From Lantana camara (Eukaryota > Streptophyta > Magnoliopsida > Lamiales > Verbenaceae), in contig CM074860.1 of assembly GCA_037501455.1 (NCBI GenBank), positions 22,341,001-22,405,000 on the forward strand: a DNA stretch of 64,000 nt. Direction: 5' to 3'. The position numbers and the translations under genes were made by a program. Positions 33,713 to 44,951 of this stretch are shown piece by piece (the stretch's first letter is position 1; every line of letters begins with the position of its first letter). The notes under the pieces are model-generated. The model was given only the letters and a program-made list of their open reading frames with translations. It ran no database searches and had not been told where the DNA came from.

Positions 33713-35378
33713 TGTAACGCCCCAGCTTTCGGTAATTCAGGTATGAACGACACGTGTGCGTTTGAGAGTTGTAATTTAATTATTAATTGATCATTTAAAT
33801 CATTTTCCTATCATGACATCATTTTATAAAATTATGTTCTTAACATTTTATTGAAAATTCATACCATATCATATTTTTCGGATTTATTGAACGTGATTGC
33901 AATGTGAATTATTTTCCGAATGTGATTTATTTCTTTTATGTCCTTAATTGCTTAACTTAATAAGTGGAAGGATTTAGTTGCAAATTGGACATCTTTTCCC
34001 TTCTCTTTAGCAGCCTTCACGTACCATTACATTTCCTTCTTCATACACAACATTTCTTCCTTGTTCTTGCTCCTTGCTCAACCGATCAAACCCTCACTTT
34101 GAAGAGTGAAGATTTCATCTTGCAAGCATCAATTTTTGTGGGATTTGTGATCATACAAGCATCATCAACATCACTTCATCATCTTAGCTTTCATTTCTCC
34201 CATTTGAGACCAGCTTCCTGGTGACGAGGAGCAGGCCCCGTGAGCTGTTTCCTTGGTTTATTTTGGGTCGTTCAGGTGAGGTTTAATTTTAGATACATAG
34301 GACCCGTACAACCCTATGTGATGTTTTAAGCCAAAATCTATCTATATACTTATAGTTTTCAAATGAGATTGGGTTTCAAACGTTTTATCGAACTATTGAA
34401 GGAATTGATTGATTGTTTTGGCGAGTATTGTATTGCACTGTGGGCCCGAGGGTAGTGACTCGAGCCAACCGGGAAAGCACGGGCTGACGGGTAACTCGAG
34501 AGCTATCCTCACCAAACTGGGATGAACCCTGAACCCTCTAGGAGATTAGGGGAGGAAGGAGTTCCGGGCTTAGGGATTCACGTACCCTCTGCCCAGATTG
34601 ATTGGATGGTGGGGCCTTGCAATCCCACCATCACCCGGAGGAAGAAGGCGTTATTGAAACTGCTAATTGTGCACATTAATGAATTGCTTGATCACCTAAT
34701 CAGCTAATAATTGATTGATTGATTGTACACAGTCGGTGTAAGGTTGGAGAATTGCCCCACTCGCCGGGCCACTATTGATTGAATTGAATTGATTGAATTG
34801 AAATTGGAATAGTTGTAATCTCGGGCGATAGTATCTCTTTTAACCTATTAGATCGTAGTGTTTTTCCAAAAATTATTACCCGAGGTTAGAACTTGCATGT
34901 ATGTGCGCTTATATTTATTATACCCCTCGCTCAGTCTGTGTTGGACTGACACCTCAACTTTTCAGTGTTTTGCAGGGCGTGCTAGGCGGGAATTTAGAGT
35001 CTTGTGGTCTTTAAATTTGGGTCTAGCACACTTCATTCCCACATTTTGTTATGTATAGCTAGTTGGGATATTTTGTATATCGCCTTGTTATCTATATTGT
35101 TGGGAAATGATATTGTATTGATAGTGTGAATGTTGGTACCTATAAGTAAATAAATAAATATGGTACCTATACGTATCGAATGAATGTTATTGCTTCCGTT
35201 TTTAATACTCTGACTTGTTTGTTGGTTGGTTGTTTTAATTGAGGGTACCCGCCTAGCCTTGAGTCATTTTATTGTCTCCCGTTCGCTGTAGCTTTGATTC
35301 ACGTATGGATTGTCCGTTTCATATGTGGATTGGGGCTATAGTGCGGGGGATGTGGTGCCTGGCGTTCCGGGTGCTACA
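33713..35378 (+). repeat. Gypsy solo LTR (TGTAACGCC...GCTACA family)
   Basis: The 1,666-bp segment starts TGTAACGCC and ends GGTGCTACA and is flanked by a perfect 5-bp duplication GAGCA (33708-33712 and 35379-35383). A solo LTR results from recombination between the two LTRs of one element. It shares with the other family members a core around TGTGGGCCCGAGGGTAGTG and a GTGCGGGGGATGTGG block near its 3' end. Confidence 0.88.
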
Positions 35379-35682
35379 GAGCAAGAATCGGCTTTGGAAG
35401 GTTTCCACCGGAAATATGAGTAGAAGATCGAATTTCGAATCGAGAATCTATCGGTAGAAGAGCTTGAGTTCGTTCTTGCTGCTCTTGCTTTTGGTTGTAA
35501 AAACCATTCCCATGGTTTCCCTCTCTCTATCTATATCAATTTTCAACTCAAGGATATTAAAATTGCTGAGAATTTCTAAAAAAAATTTTGAGAGAGAATT
35601 TATGAGTTAGAGGAGTTACAGACATAGTAATTGAGCTCAAGGGTATATTTGAAAATTCACTTGAAATTACTTGAGCTGTAAC
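35379..35682. other. Intergenic stretch between solo LTR and hAT MITE
   Basis: Contains the right copy of GAGCA and sequence continuous with 33300-33712. No domain recognised. Confidence 0.4.
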
Positions 35683-35862
35683 CTATGATGCACGGACACT
35701 CCTAAAAATATCATTTTGCCGTGTCGCGTCGTGTCGGATACTCGTGTCAGACACCGTGTCCGACACTCCTCACGTGGAAAATTCAAGAAAAAATCTGTGT
35801 CGCCGTATCCGTGTCGTGTCGTGTCGTGTCCGTGTCGCCGTATCCGTATCCAGGCATCATAG
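35683..35862. mobile_element. 180-bp hAT-type MITE
   Basis: The terminal inverted repeat CTATGATGC...GCATCATAG is flanked by a perfect 8-bp duplication GCTGTAAC (35675-35682 and 35863-35870), the length made by hAT transposases. The interior is packed with GTGTC/GACAC pentamers, resembling subterminal transposase-binding repeats. Confidence 0.8.
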
Positions 35863-36202
35863 GCTGTAACTAGCCAAGTAAACGACCCAAGAATAGAGAA
35901 TTAATAACCCAATAGTGAAAACAACCAAGTAAATCACGGGCTATTTATTTAATTCATAATCCACATGTCTATAATCATAACCTGATGGATAGGGTCCCAT
36001 CCAAGTAAACTGATTCTAACGGTTGAGATTTGATATTGTAAGAACTTAGTCTTACAAGAGAATGTCTTTTCGCTTTTTCGGGTCAACATAGTTCAATAAT
36101 TTATCAAGATCATAAAGTAAAATTTTATTTCTAATCCATCTCAACTCGAAAAAGTAAGGGTACAAATTAACATCAAAATCATAACTATCTATTTTATATT
36201 TG
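35863..36202. other. AT-rich stretch, probably near the 3' LTR end of copia A
   Basis: No gene is visible. It leads into the 8-bp duplication TTATATTT (36194-36201) of the next element. The 3' terminus of copia A may lie here but was not located. Confidence 0.35.
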
Positions 36203-37169
36203 GGGATAATTACGGGCAGCCCCTGAGGTTTGGCGATATTACAAATTATCCCTTTAGGTTTGAAAAATTACGAACTGCCCCCCTAACCTTTACACCCTCT
36301 CTCACAAATTTCACATGTCATTAATTATACCGTTAAATTCAAATTTAAATTCCAAGAACACCCTTAGGGGATATATTGTAATTTTACTTAGAGTTTAATG
36401 ATATAATTGTAATATTAGTTAATTTTGAATTTTTTGTATTTAAAAAGTTGTTATTTAATTTAATATTTAATATTTTATTTATAAATATAAATTGAATTAG
36501 ATATTCCATGCATATTTATTTCTATAAAATATGATAAGTTATAAATTTCCTTTTATATTTATATCTTAGTTTTAAATATATTTTGTACAAGTCCATTTAA
36601 AGTTAATTTAAAATAATTTATTTGTAATTATAACAAAATTTTCCTCAAAACAAAAATTCATATAAAAAAACCCACACAAACATCCACTAGTGCATTATCA
36701 ATTTTTCCCCTCAAAATTGAAAATCATAACAAACACACTAATATGCTTTAGTAAATTCACATAAATATCCGCCAGAGTCATTTAAAGAATTATTTCAAAC
36801 ATTGAACATGCATGGTCAATATCTACATAAAATATTAGACATCCATAAACTCTAGGTATGAAATTAGTGTATCATAAAAATATTAAAATAACATTAAGTA
36901 GCATTTATTGAAAAAAAAAAATGCTAGGTAGACACAAAACTCAAGTACTTACATCAAACCCCTTAACAATTTCAGTCCTTGCATTAGCCCCCTTACCTTT
37001 GGCTCTTTATTAGATATACCCCCTTGAGTTTCAACATATTAGGGGTAAAATAGTAAATTTCACACATTCCGTTAAATTTAACGGAGGAAATAACGACCCA
37101 GGGGGAGTTCGTAATTTCTCAAACCTCAGGGGGTAATTTGTAATATTGTCAAACCTCGGGGGCTGCCCG

Positions 37170-39903
37170 TGTAACGCCCCAATTTCCGGAAGTTCAGGTA
37201 AGCACGCCACGAGTGGGTCTTCAGGAGTTGGGAAGTTTAAATTTAATTATTTCATTCGTTTATTTACAACTTTCATCATATTATATATACATTACATCTT
37301 CATGCCTTTATATGAAATGTCATTTACGTGAATTATATGACCAAATTGTTATATGTAACCTAATTGTATTATATGTCCTTAATTGACCTTTTGTGTAAAT
37401 TTGTATACTTAATTGTATAACATGAATAGATATAAGTGATCTTTTGTATAGAGATGAAACTTGATTGCATGAATTTAAACAGCTTAGGGACTTATGTGCA
37501 AAATGAGGGGAATCACATATATTCATGCAAGACTTTGGTGTATATCATGTATCATCTCATTTCTTCCATCATATTCCATTTCATTCCAAGAGATAAAAAT
37601 CCCACACACTCACACACACTAAACACCGATTCAAACACCAAGGAAGAGAAGGGAGGGATTTCCTCAAAATTCAAGCTTGATTTAAGGAAGGAAATTCCAC
37701 AATTGGATCATCATCACCATCTCTTCATTTCATCATTTCTTTCTTTAATTCAAGGTATAACTTGAAGATTGTATGAATTTCTTGAATTTATGATTGAGTA
37801 GGGTTTTGGATTAAGTGATGAATTCTTGCATGTTTGGAGCTAGGAGCATGTTTAGGATCAAAAGGAGTGAAAACTTGCATGAAAATATTGAATTATGTGG
37901 AATTAGGAAGCATGAATATATATGGGGTTTTGGGGATGAATTCTTGAAGAGTTGATGCATATCTCATGGTTTATATATTGTATAAGTGAAGTATAATGTG
38001 TATTAGATGTGCTGGAATAACTGTTATGGAGTGAATTTGCTTTGGTTATTGGTTTTGTGGTATATTGGTTCGGACACCCCTGTTTTCCCCTGTTTTTCTG
38101 TTGTTGCGTAGCAGGTCGCGGCCGCGACCGAAAACAGAACAAATTTGGTCGCGCCCGCGACCCACTCATAGCTTTGGCGGAACTTCAGGTCGCGCCCGCG
38201 ACCTGAATTAGGTGTTTTTCAGTAGCGGCCGCGACCCGTTTTTGGCCAAGTTTCGAGATTTGAAAATTTGGACGAAAAATACCTGAGAAAAAAATAGGTC
38301 GCGACAGCAACCGTTTTATGAAGGAAATTGGTCACACCCGCGATCCTATATCATTCTGCATGAAAAATTAATTTTCTAACTTTTCTCGCATGATTTTCTT
38401 GGCTCGTTTCCAACATGAACAGTTCATTGATATGCCATATAAAGCATGATATTATGTGTATCAATTGTATTATGAGATTTCATGTTTAAATTCCATAGGG
38501 GAGGTTTGTGTAATATTTTCATACTTTAATTTATACCTTGAATACTTGATCCTTGCTACCTTATTTGATAAATTGAATATGTTTATAATATCTATTGATT
38601 GTAATTGGATGATTGACATTATTGGAACATGCCGTTCGTCTTAATTGATTCATACGAGTCAAGTCTTACGTACACTTGTCCCTTGCTACACAGATCACTG
38701 TCCGGGAGACGAGGAGCACGCTCCATAGGGTGTATCCTTATTACTTTTGGTTGTTAAAGGTGAGGCTATTTCTATATATATCGAACCTTACAACCTTATG
38801 TGAATTTTGGACCAAAATGTATACTTATATTTATAGTTTTCCCGAAAATTCAATTGTTTCACTACTGATCGATCGTTATTGAACTGAAACATTGTTACTA
38901 TACTGAATTGATTGTTTTGGCGAGTATATTGTTCACTGTGGGCCCGAGGGTAGTGTATTGAGCCAACAGGGAAAGCGTGGGCTGACGGGCAACTCTTGCA
39001 TTATCCTCACATGGTTGGGATGACCCCTGAATCCACTAGGAGATTAGTGGAGGAAGGAGTTTCGGGTATAGGGAATCATGAACCCTATGCTCACACTGAT
39101 TGGATGGCGGGGCCTTGCAATCCCCCATCACCAGGAGGAAGAAGGATGGATTATTGAAATTGCTAATTGTGCACCAAAATGTATTGCTTGATCACTTAAT
39201 CTATTAAAACTGAATTATTGTACACTGTCGGAGAAAGGTTGGAGAATTGCCCTCACTCGCTGGGTCACTGATTGATTGAATTGAATTGTACCGAATTGAT
39301 TAAATTGTAAATTGATTAGTTGTAATCTCGGGCGAGTATTGTATTATTAATGAACCTATATTGCTTTCCTTTATAAAATCTTACCCGAGATTATAGCTCG
39401 TGTGGTAATTGCGCTTTTAAATTATAAATCCTCACTCAGTCTTTCTTAGACTGACACCTCACATTTTCAGGTATTGCAGGTTGAGTGCTAGGGGGGATTG
39501 AGTCGAGTTTTGCTTCTTTTGGGTCTAACACTTATCATTCTCACTTTTCATGCATATCATGGATACATTAAAAGCTCATATGAAGTGTTTTGAGGATCTA
39601 TGTATATACTTGGAAAATATTGGCATGTTTATGGAATTTTAAGAGATGATAATGTATTGATATGTATATGGAGTTATTGTTGTGGAATAAACAATGGATA
39701 ATGAATTGCATGTATACTACTATGCTTCCGCTCTATTGCATGTATGTTGGTATTTAATTGAGGGTTAGCCCGCCTAGCTAGTGAGTTATTGTCTTTAGTA
39801 TCTCCTGTTCGTAATAGGCTTGATTCATGTATGGGTGTTCGTTCCATATGTGGATTGAACTATGGTGCGGGGGATGTGGCTACCTAGCTTTCCGGGTGCT
39901 ATA
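37170..39903 (+). repeat. Gypsy solo LTR with palindrome cluster
   Basis: The 2,734-bp segment starts TGTAACGCCCC and ends GGTGCTATA (the usual last CA mutated). The 5-bp duplication is GCCCG (37165-37169) against TCCCG (39904-39908), one mismatch. It shows the same conserved core (CACTGTGGGCCCGAGGGTAG near 38935) and GTGCGGGGGATGTGG block as the solo LTR at 33713. Confidence 0.85.
38114..38346 (+). repeat. Six copies of a GGTCGCG(C/G)CCGCGACC palindrome in the LTR
   Basis: Copies lie at 38114-38129, 38147-38162, 38188-38203, 38225-38236 (partial), 38297-38312 and 38330-38346 (diverged), separated by unrelated AT-richer spacers. They start about 0.94 kb into the LTR. Confidence 0.85.
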
Positions 39904-40173
39904 TCCCGTAATTATCCCTTATATTTAATTAGATAATTGAATTATTACACAATTAACACGAATAACTAAAAGCAAGTAATAAATTGACACAAGAATTTAC
40001 GTGGTTCATCAATTTGGCTACGTCCACGGGCAAGTATGAGTGAGATTAATTCACTATTTTGAGGGAGTTACAAACGGAGTCACAAAGGTGCTCTCTGAAT
40101 TCTGAGAAACTAATGCAGAGAAATTCTCAGTTTTTCTTTTTTTTTTAAAGATATCAAAAACTACCCACTATGT

Positions 40174-42065
40174 TGTTAGGAATAGTGCCCTGAAAGCCAA
40201 TGTAATAGTCTGCTTAGTGTCTTTCCTTTTGTAAATCACAGACAATCTTTGAATAATAAACGAACTAAGGCTACACTTCTTTATATGCTCTTGTTTGATT
40301 GTATGTTTACTTTAGTTGTGTATGTATAAGAACTCCCCTAATCAATATGACTTATAGGACTCAACCATTTAGGTAAAGTGGTTCATGAAACGAGTCCTAA
40401 ATCACTTAAGTCATGATTAGAAATCACTCCAAGCCGATGAGTCCAAAAGACAGTGGGAGAGTCGATATGACTCGTTCGAGGCTTGCTCGTATGATCATGT
40501 CCTTAAGAAGGTCCATCTTATTTCATAGGGTGCAAAGTGTATTAATTGATACGTGCGTGGTATATGGGGGTGCTTACTTATTCTAAGTAGGACACTGAGG
40601 TGTCCCATGTGAGAAGATTCCTAAATGGGAAAGGAAGTTTCTATTTATGGAAATAGAAATTTCCAGATTAGGAAATATCTCACGAGTCATTGATGTGATT
40701 AAGTATTCCTTAGACTTGAGATTCCATCGATGCTTTGTGGGCTAACTTTGCAGTCTTAGGTATGAGCTTTAAAGGGTTTCACCTTAGACAACTGATTCAA
40801 AGCTTATGCTGGGGCTGCACAAGTGGCACATGGAAGCATATGAGAATCGATAAAGGACTTACACTTGCATTAGCAAGTTGATCTCTTATTGTGTAAGTTA
40901 TTCATATGTCATAATGGAGTCCTTGGCCAAGGCAGTGGATCGAGATCAAGAAATGGATTTCTGGGATCGAGATCAAATGGATATGAAATGCACTTAATTT
41001 TAAGATCGAGATTATTAGGGTTCTGATTATTCCCTTGCCCTAGATCTCGATTGAGAGATGGGATGTAGGAGGATTTTATCTCACATATGTCAATGACTTA
41101 AAGGTTCTTTCAAATTGAGATATTCTTATTCAGCTAGGGGTCACACACCTGTTGCTAGACAATGGTAGTGTGACCTGTGGACTGATTAATTAATTAGGGT
41201 CACCACTAATTGAATTAAGAACCTAGAGGGTCACACACAACAACCCGGTCACGTGGGTTAAGGCTTGAATCGATTAAACAAGTTGATCGGACCTATGAGA
41301 GACTGGCGGGGACCACACATGTGAATCACACGTGTGGGACACGTGTCCTAGGCGGGACACGTGTCACGTGAATGTGGTAATTAAATATTTAATGCTTGAT
41401 TAATTATTTAATGGACTTTAATTTAATTATGAATTAATATTAAAGTTCTAATTTGGAGAAATCAAATCTAATAAATAATTAATTATGAATTAATTAATTA
41501 TTAGCTTCAAGTTATTTATTATGAATAAATAAATAATTAAATATAATATCTAAAAGAGTTAGATAGTTATTCTTGCTAAACAAGTTGGTCAAAGAAAACT
41601 TTTGGTCAAAGTAGAGAGTCTTTCTCTCCAAGCAAGAAATCCCTTAGCTAAAAGGTTTAGGAAACCTTGTCCAACAAGCATAAGGGGTTCGAACCCCTTA
41701 GCCTACATGGGGTTCGAACCCCATAAGGGATTGATAGACAACCTCCTTCTCCAAATTACTACACATTGAACCCTAGAGCCTAGACACCAAATATAGAACT
41801 AGCATCCTCCCTGTTTGGATAGCGATCGAGGTTGGTGGACTATTTCTCTAGACGGTTGCTTTCGTGGAGTCTTGAAAGATTCGAAGGATTTTGGGGACAT
41901 GCCGCTTGAAGAACGTTTATGGGCGGCTCAAACGTGTCAAGAAAACGTCGATCTAAGTGAGTTTCTTAGAACCTTACGAATTTGGAAATAAGAATTGCAA
42001 GATTCGATCTTCTTTTGGGAAAATTTTTTAAATTCCGCTATGTTACTATTTTTGTTTTCCCAATA
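40174..42065 (+). repeat. Diverged copia solo LTR (same family as the first copia element)
   Basis: Starts TGTTAGGAATAGTGCCC and ends TTTTCCCAATA, collinear with the 3' LTR at 6170-8117 but clearly diverged. The 5-bp duplication is TATGT (40169-40173) against TAAGT (42066-42070). Four CACGTG boxes remain (41329, 41340, 41358, 41365). It inserted in the LTR of copia A. Confidence 0.83.
41682..41724 (+). repeat. Two 18-bp perfect palindromes around GGGGTTCGAACCCC
   Basis: AAGGGGTTCGAACCCCTT (41682-41699) and ATGGGGTTCGAACCCCAT (41707-41724) stand seven bases apart in the solo LTR, near where its relatives have their TATA box. The close relatives carry a different palindrome (GGGGAGCTC type) there. 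Confidence 0.9.
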
Positions 42066-42263
42066 TAAGTAAGACGTGTCCTAAGTGGGGTAAAAAACTG
42101 ATTCTAAAACCACCTCTATCAAAGTTGCCTAAGACTTGTGGACTTTTGGAGCCATGTCAACAAATCTCCACCTTGGCTCTACAAAGTCCGAATTACACAA
42201 ATCTCAAATGAAAAACAATATAGTAAATTCCTCACAATCTCTCCAATAAGCCCGAACGGGCAA

Positions 42264-43940
42264 TCAATCAATACTGTAAACTCGCACCAAACCCAAGCAA
42301 TGCTTGAATTTGCTCAAAGGCAATGGCTTTGTCATCATGTCAGCTTGGTTATCTTCAGAAGCTACCTTGGTAGCATAAATGTCACCATTAAATATGTGAT
42401 CACGAAAAAAATGGTATCGAATATCAATATGTTTGGTCCTCTCATGGAACATCTGATTTTGTGTGAGGTGAATTACACTCTGACTATCAAAAAATATAGT
42501 AGGAACCTCCACCTCGAGTCCCAAGCCCCAAGCTAAACCTTTCAACCATAAGCCTTCCTTAACTACTTCGGTAATCGCAATATACTCCGCTTCTACAGTT
42601 GATAAGGAAATTGTAGGCTGAAGAACTGCCTTCCAACTAAGGGTACCTCCAAACAAAGTGAAAATATATCCTGTGATAGAACGTTTTTTATCTAAGTTTC
42701 CATCAAAATCTGAATCAACGTAGCCAATAACTCCACCTCCAACTGAACTTCCCGAGCCATCAAATAGAAGACCAAAATGAGGTTTACCTTTCAAATACCT
42801 CAAAATCTATTTGATAGCTTGCCAGTATTCTTTACCGGGATGCGCCATGTATCGACTCACCAGACTAACAGCTTGTGAAATATCGGGTCTAGTGCATACC
42901 ATGGCATACATTATACACCCAACAACACTAGACATGTGTTTTTCTTTTTCAGTAGACTGAGGTGACAAAGAAGCTGATAGCTTAAAATGTGGTGCAAGCA
43001 GAGTGCTCACGAGCATTGCATCATGCATTCCAAATTTCTCAATTACTTTCTCAATATAGTGCTTCTGAGATAAGAACAACTTTCCGCCATGACGATTCCA
43101 TTGTATCTCCATTCCTAAAATCTTCTTAGCACCACCTAAGTCTTTCATCTCGAATTCACAATTTAACTTCTTTTTCAGCTTATTAATATTAGACATGCTT
43201 CGTGCAACAATTAGCATGCCATCCACATAAAGGAGTAAGTAGATGAAAGAACCATCGTTTAATCTTCGATAGTGTACAGAAGCATCAAAATCACTTCTAT
43301 TATGTCCGATAGTGATCATATAAGAACCAAAACGCTTGTACTACTGTCTCAGGGATTGTTTCAAACCATAAAGAAACTTTTCAAAAGACACACTCCTTCA
43401 ACAGCGAATCCCTCCAGTTGATCCATAAAGATGGTTTCCTTAAGCTCACCGTGCAAGAAAGCCGTCTTCATATCTAATTCCTCAAGTTTCAAATTAAACT
43501 GAGCAACAATAGATAGTAACAAACGTATGGAATTATGTTTTACCACCGATGAGAATACTTGATTGAAGTCGACTCCATACTTTTGTGTGTAGCCCTTTAC
43601 AACCAATCTAGCTTTGAATCTCACATCACTAACACCAGGTGCAACCTACTTCTTTTTGAACACCCATTTACATCCATAATTTTCTGATTCTTTGGAGGCT
43701 TCACCAAAATCCAAGTCTTATTTTTATGCAAAGACTCAATTTCTTCTACCATAACACCAATTCACTGTTCAGACTCATTATAGGACTTAGCATCTGAGAA
43801 TAAAATGGGTGCATCAGAGACTGTATCCTCAACAATAGAAAGAGCAAATTGCCACCAAATCAGCTTCAACAAATCTTTGAGGAGGTGTAATTTGTCTCGT
43901 TGGTCCATCTCTTGCAATCGAACGAGTCTCAACAGATGTA
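42264..43940 (-). pseudogene. Copia A reverse transcriptase and RNase H, broken
   Basis: Reading leftward: linker (SIVEDTVSDAPILFSDAKSY, 43870-43760), RT start FKARLVVKGYTQKYGVDF (43624-43361), then YVDGM in place of the catalytic YVDDM and DLGGAKKILGMEI (43319-42807), then RNase H with GYVDSDFDG, STVEAEY and FFDSQSVIHL (42803-42264). Frame breaks separate the three parts, and the changed YVDD residue would inactivate the polymerase. Sequence is of the Tork/Tnt1 kind. Confidence 0.82.
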
Positions 43941-44951
43941 TGAGGTCAATCGGAGTTCGTATGAGGGAGAAACGCCCGTTTGAAAAATGGTCTGAAAGCA
44001 GAAACGGGCGTTTGGAAGCACTCGGGTGATGCAGTAGGTTCCCACACGGGTGTTTGGTGTTATAACTAGGATCCCAAATGGGCGTTTGGAAGAGATCTGG
44101 GCGAAAAACAGGGGCTATACACGGGAATTGGCTCCCAAGCCTTCCCAAGACAAAACCACATCAAGAAATCAACTCAAAACTATCATATAACATGTATATG
44201 ATCATATATATCAATTAGGCACCATTTAATCCATCAAGTATGCATCAATCATCAAGAAATCATCAATCAAAACCCATATAATATCATGAACTCCAACTTT
44301 CATATTATTCAAGAAATCATGCAAGCTTTGAAGTTTAATGACCCTAGTCAAGCTTCTAACCACACATAACCAAGAAATCATCATGTAATCTTCAAACCTT
44401 ACTCTATATCCAACTCAAGAGATTCATCACACACTTATATTTACCTTGAGAGAAAGATGGAAGGAAAGAGATGAAATGAAGATGATGATGATGATGATGA
44501 TTCCAATTATGCAACTTCTTCCTTGAATTCTAGCTTGAAATATGATAAAATCTTCCCTTTTCTCCTCATGGTGTTTCAATCGTGTTCTTGTGGGTGTGAG
44601 TGTGTGTAATTTTTGATGAAATATGATAAATGAAATGGAAGAGATAAAATGCATAAGATATTTACAAAAGTCTTCCACTAAAACATATGAGTCATCACAT
44701 TTTGCTAATAAGTCCCTCAATTATATGAATGCATGCAATCAAGTTTTAGTCCATGTAAAATGATCAATTAACTCCAATTCATATTATGCAATTAAATCCA
44801 CATATTAAGATAATTGAGCAATTAGGATCATATATGAGAAAATATTCACATTAACAATTAATTCATATAATTTCATGGAAATATTAAGAATCTAATGTCA
44901 TGAAATTTATAATTAACACATAATGATTGAATGGAAAAACCGGGGCGTTAC
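43937..44951 (-). repeat. Truncated gypsy LTR (5' third), inserted in copia A
   Basis: Its LTR start, minus-strand TGTAACGCCCCGG, lies at 44951 with its last base at 48585 beyond the nested LTR. Leftward it matches the LTR at 57904-59024 up to about 43937, where copia A linker sequence begins, so the LTR 3' part is missing. Copia A lacks its integrase across the same junction. Four AAACGGGCGTTTGG-like repeats lie at 43970-44090. Confidence 0.75.

Larger units (their letters stand above)
36202..39918. mobile_element. Inverted-repeat element split by a gypsy solo LTR
   Basis: The left end GGGGATAATTACGGGCAGCC and the right end (39909-39918 with 37100-37169; inverse GGGATAATTACGGGCAGCC) are complementary over about 90 bp including GAGGTTTG blocks. 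TTATATTT flanks both sides (36194-36201 and 39919-39926). Without the solo LTR the element is about 0.98 kb and noncoding. An 8-bp duplication points to hAT; if the next base is counted it would be an imperfect 9-bp MULE duplication. Confidence 0.7.
39927..43940 (-). mobile_element. Copia A (Tork/Tnt1-like): 3' LTR part and 3' half of pol, minus strand
   Basis: The 3' LTR starts at 42162 (minus-strand TGTTGACATGGCTCC), directly after a polypurine tract AAGGTGGAGATT (42163-42174). It runs left to 42066, is interrupted by a copia solo LTR (40174-42065) and continues 40173-39927. RNase H and RT sequence lies to the right. The rest of the element (protease, gag) is at 51121-51857. Confidence 0.75.

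Noticed and set aside
33575..33790. 71-codon frame crossing the left edge of a solo LTR
   Set aside because: It reads into the LTR and has no recognisable domain; continuity with 35384 onward gave no known protein.
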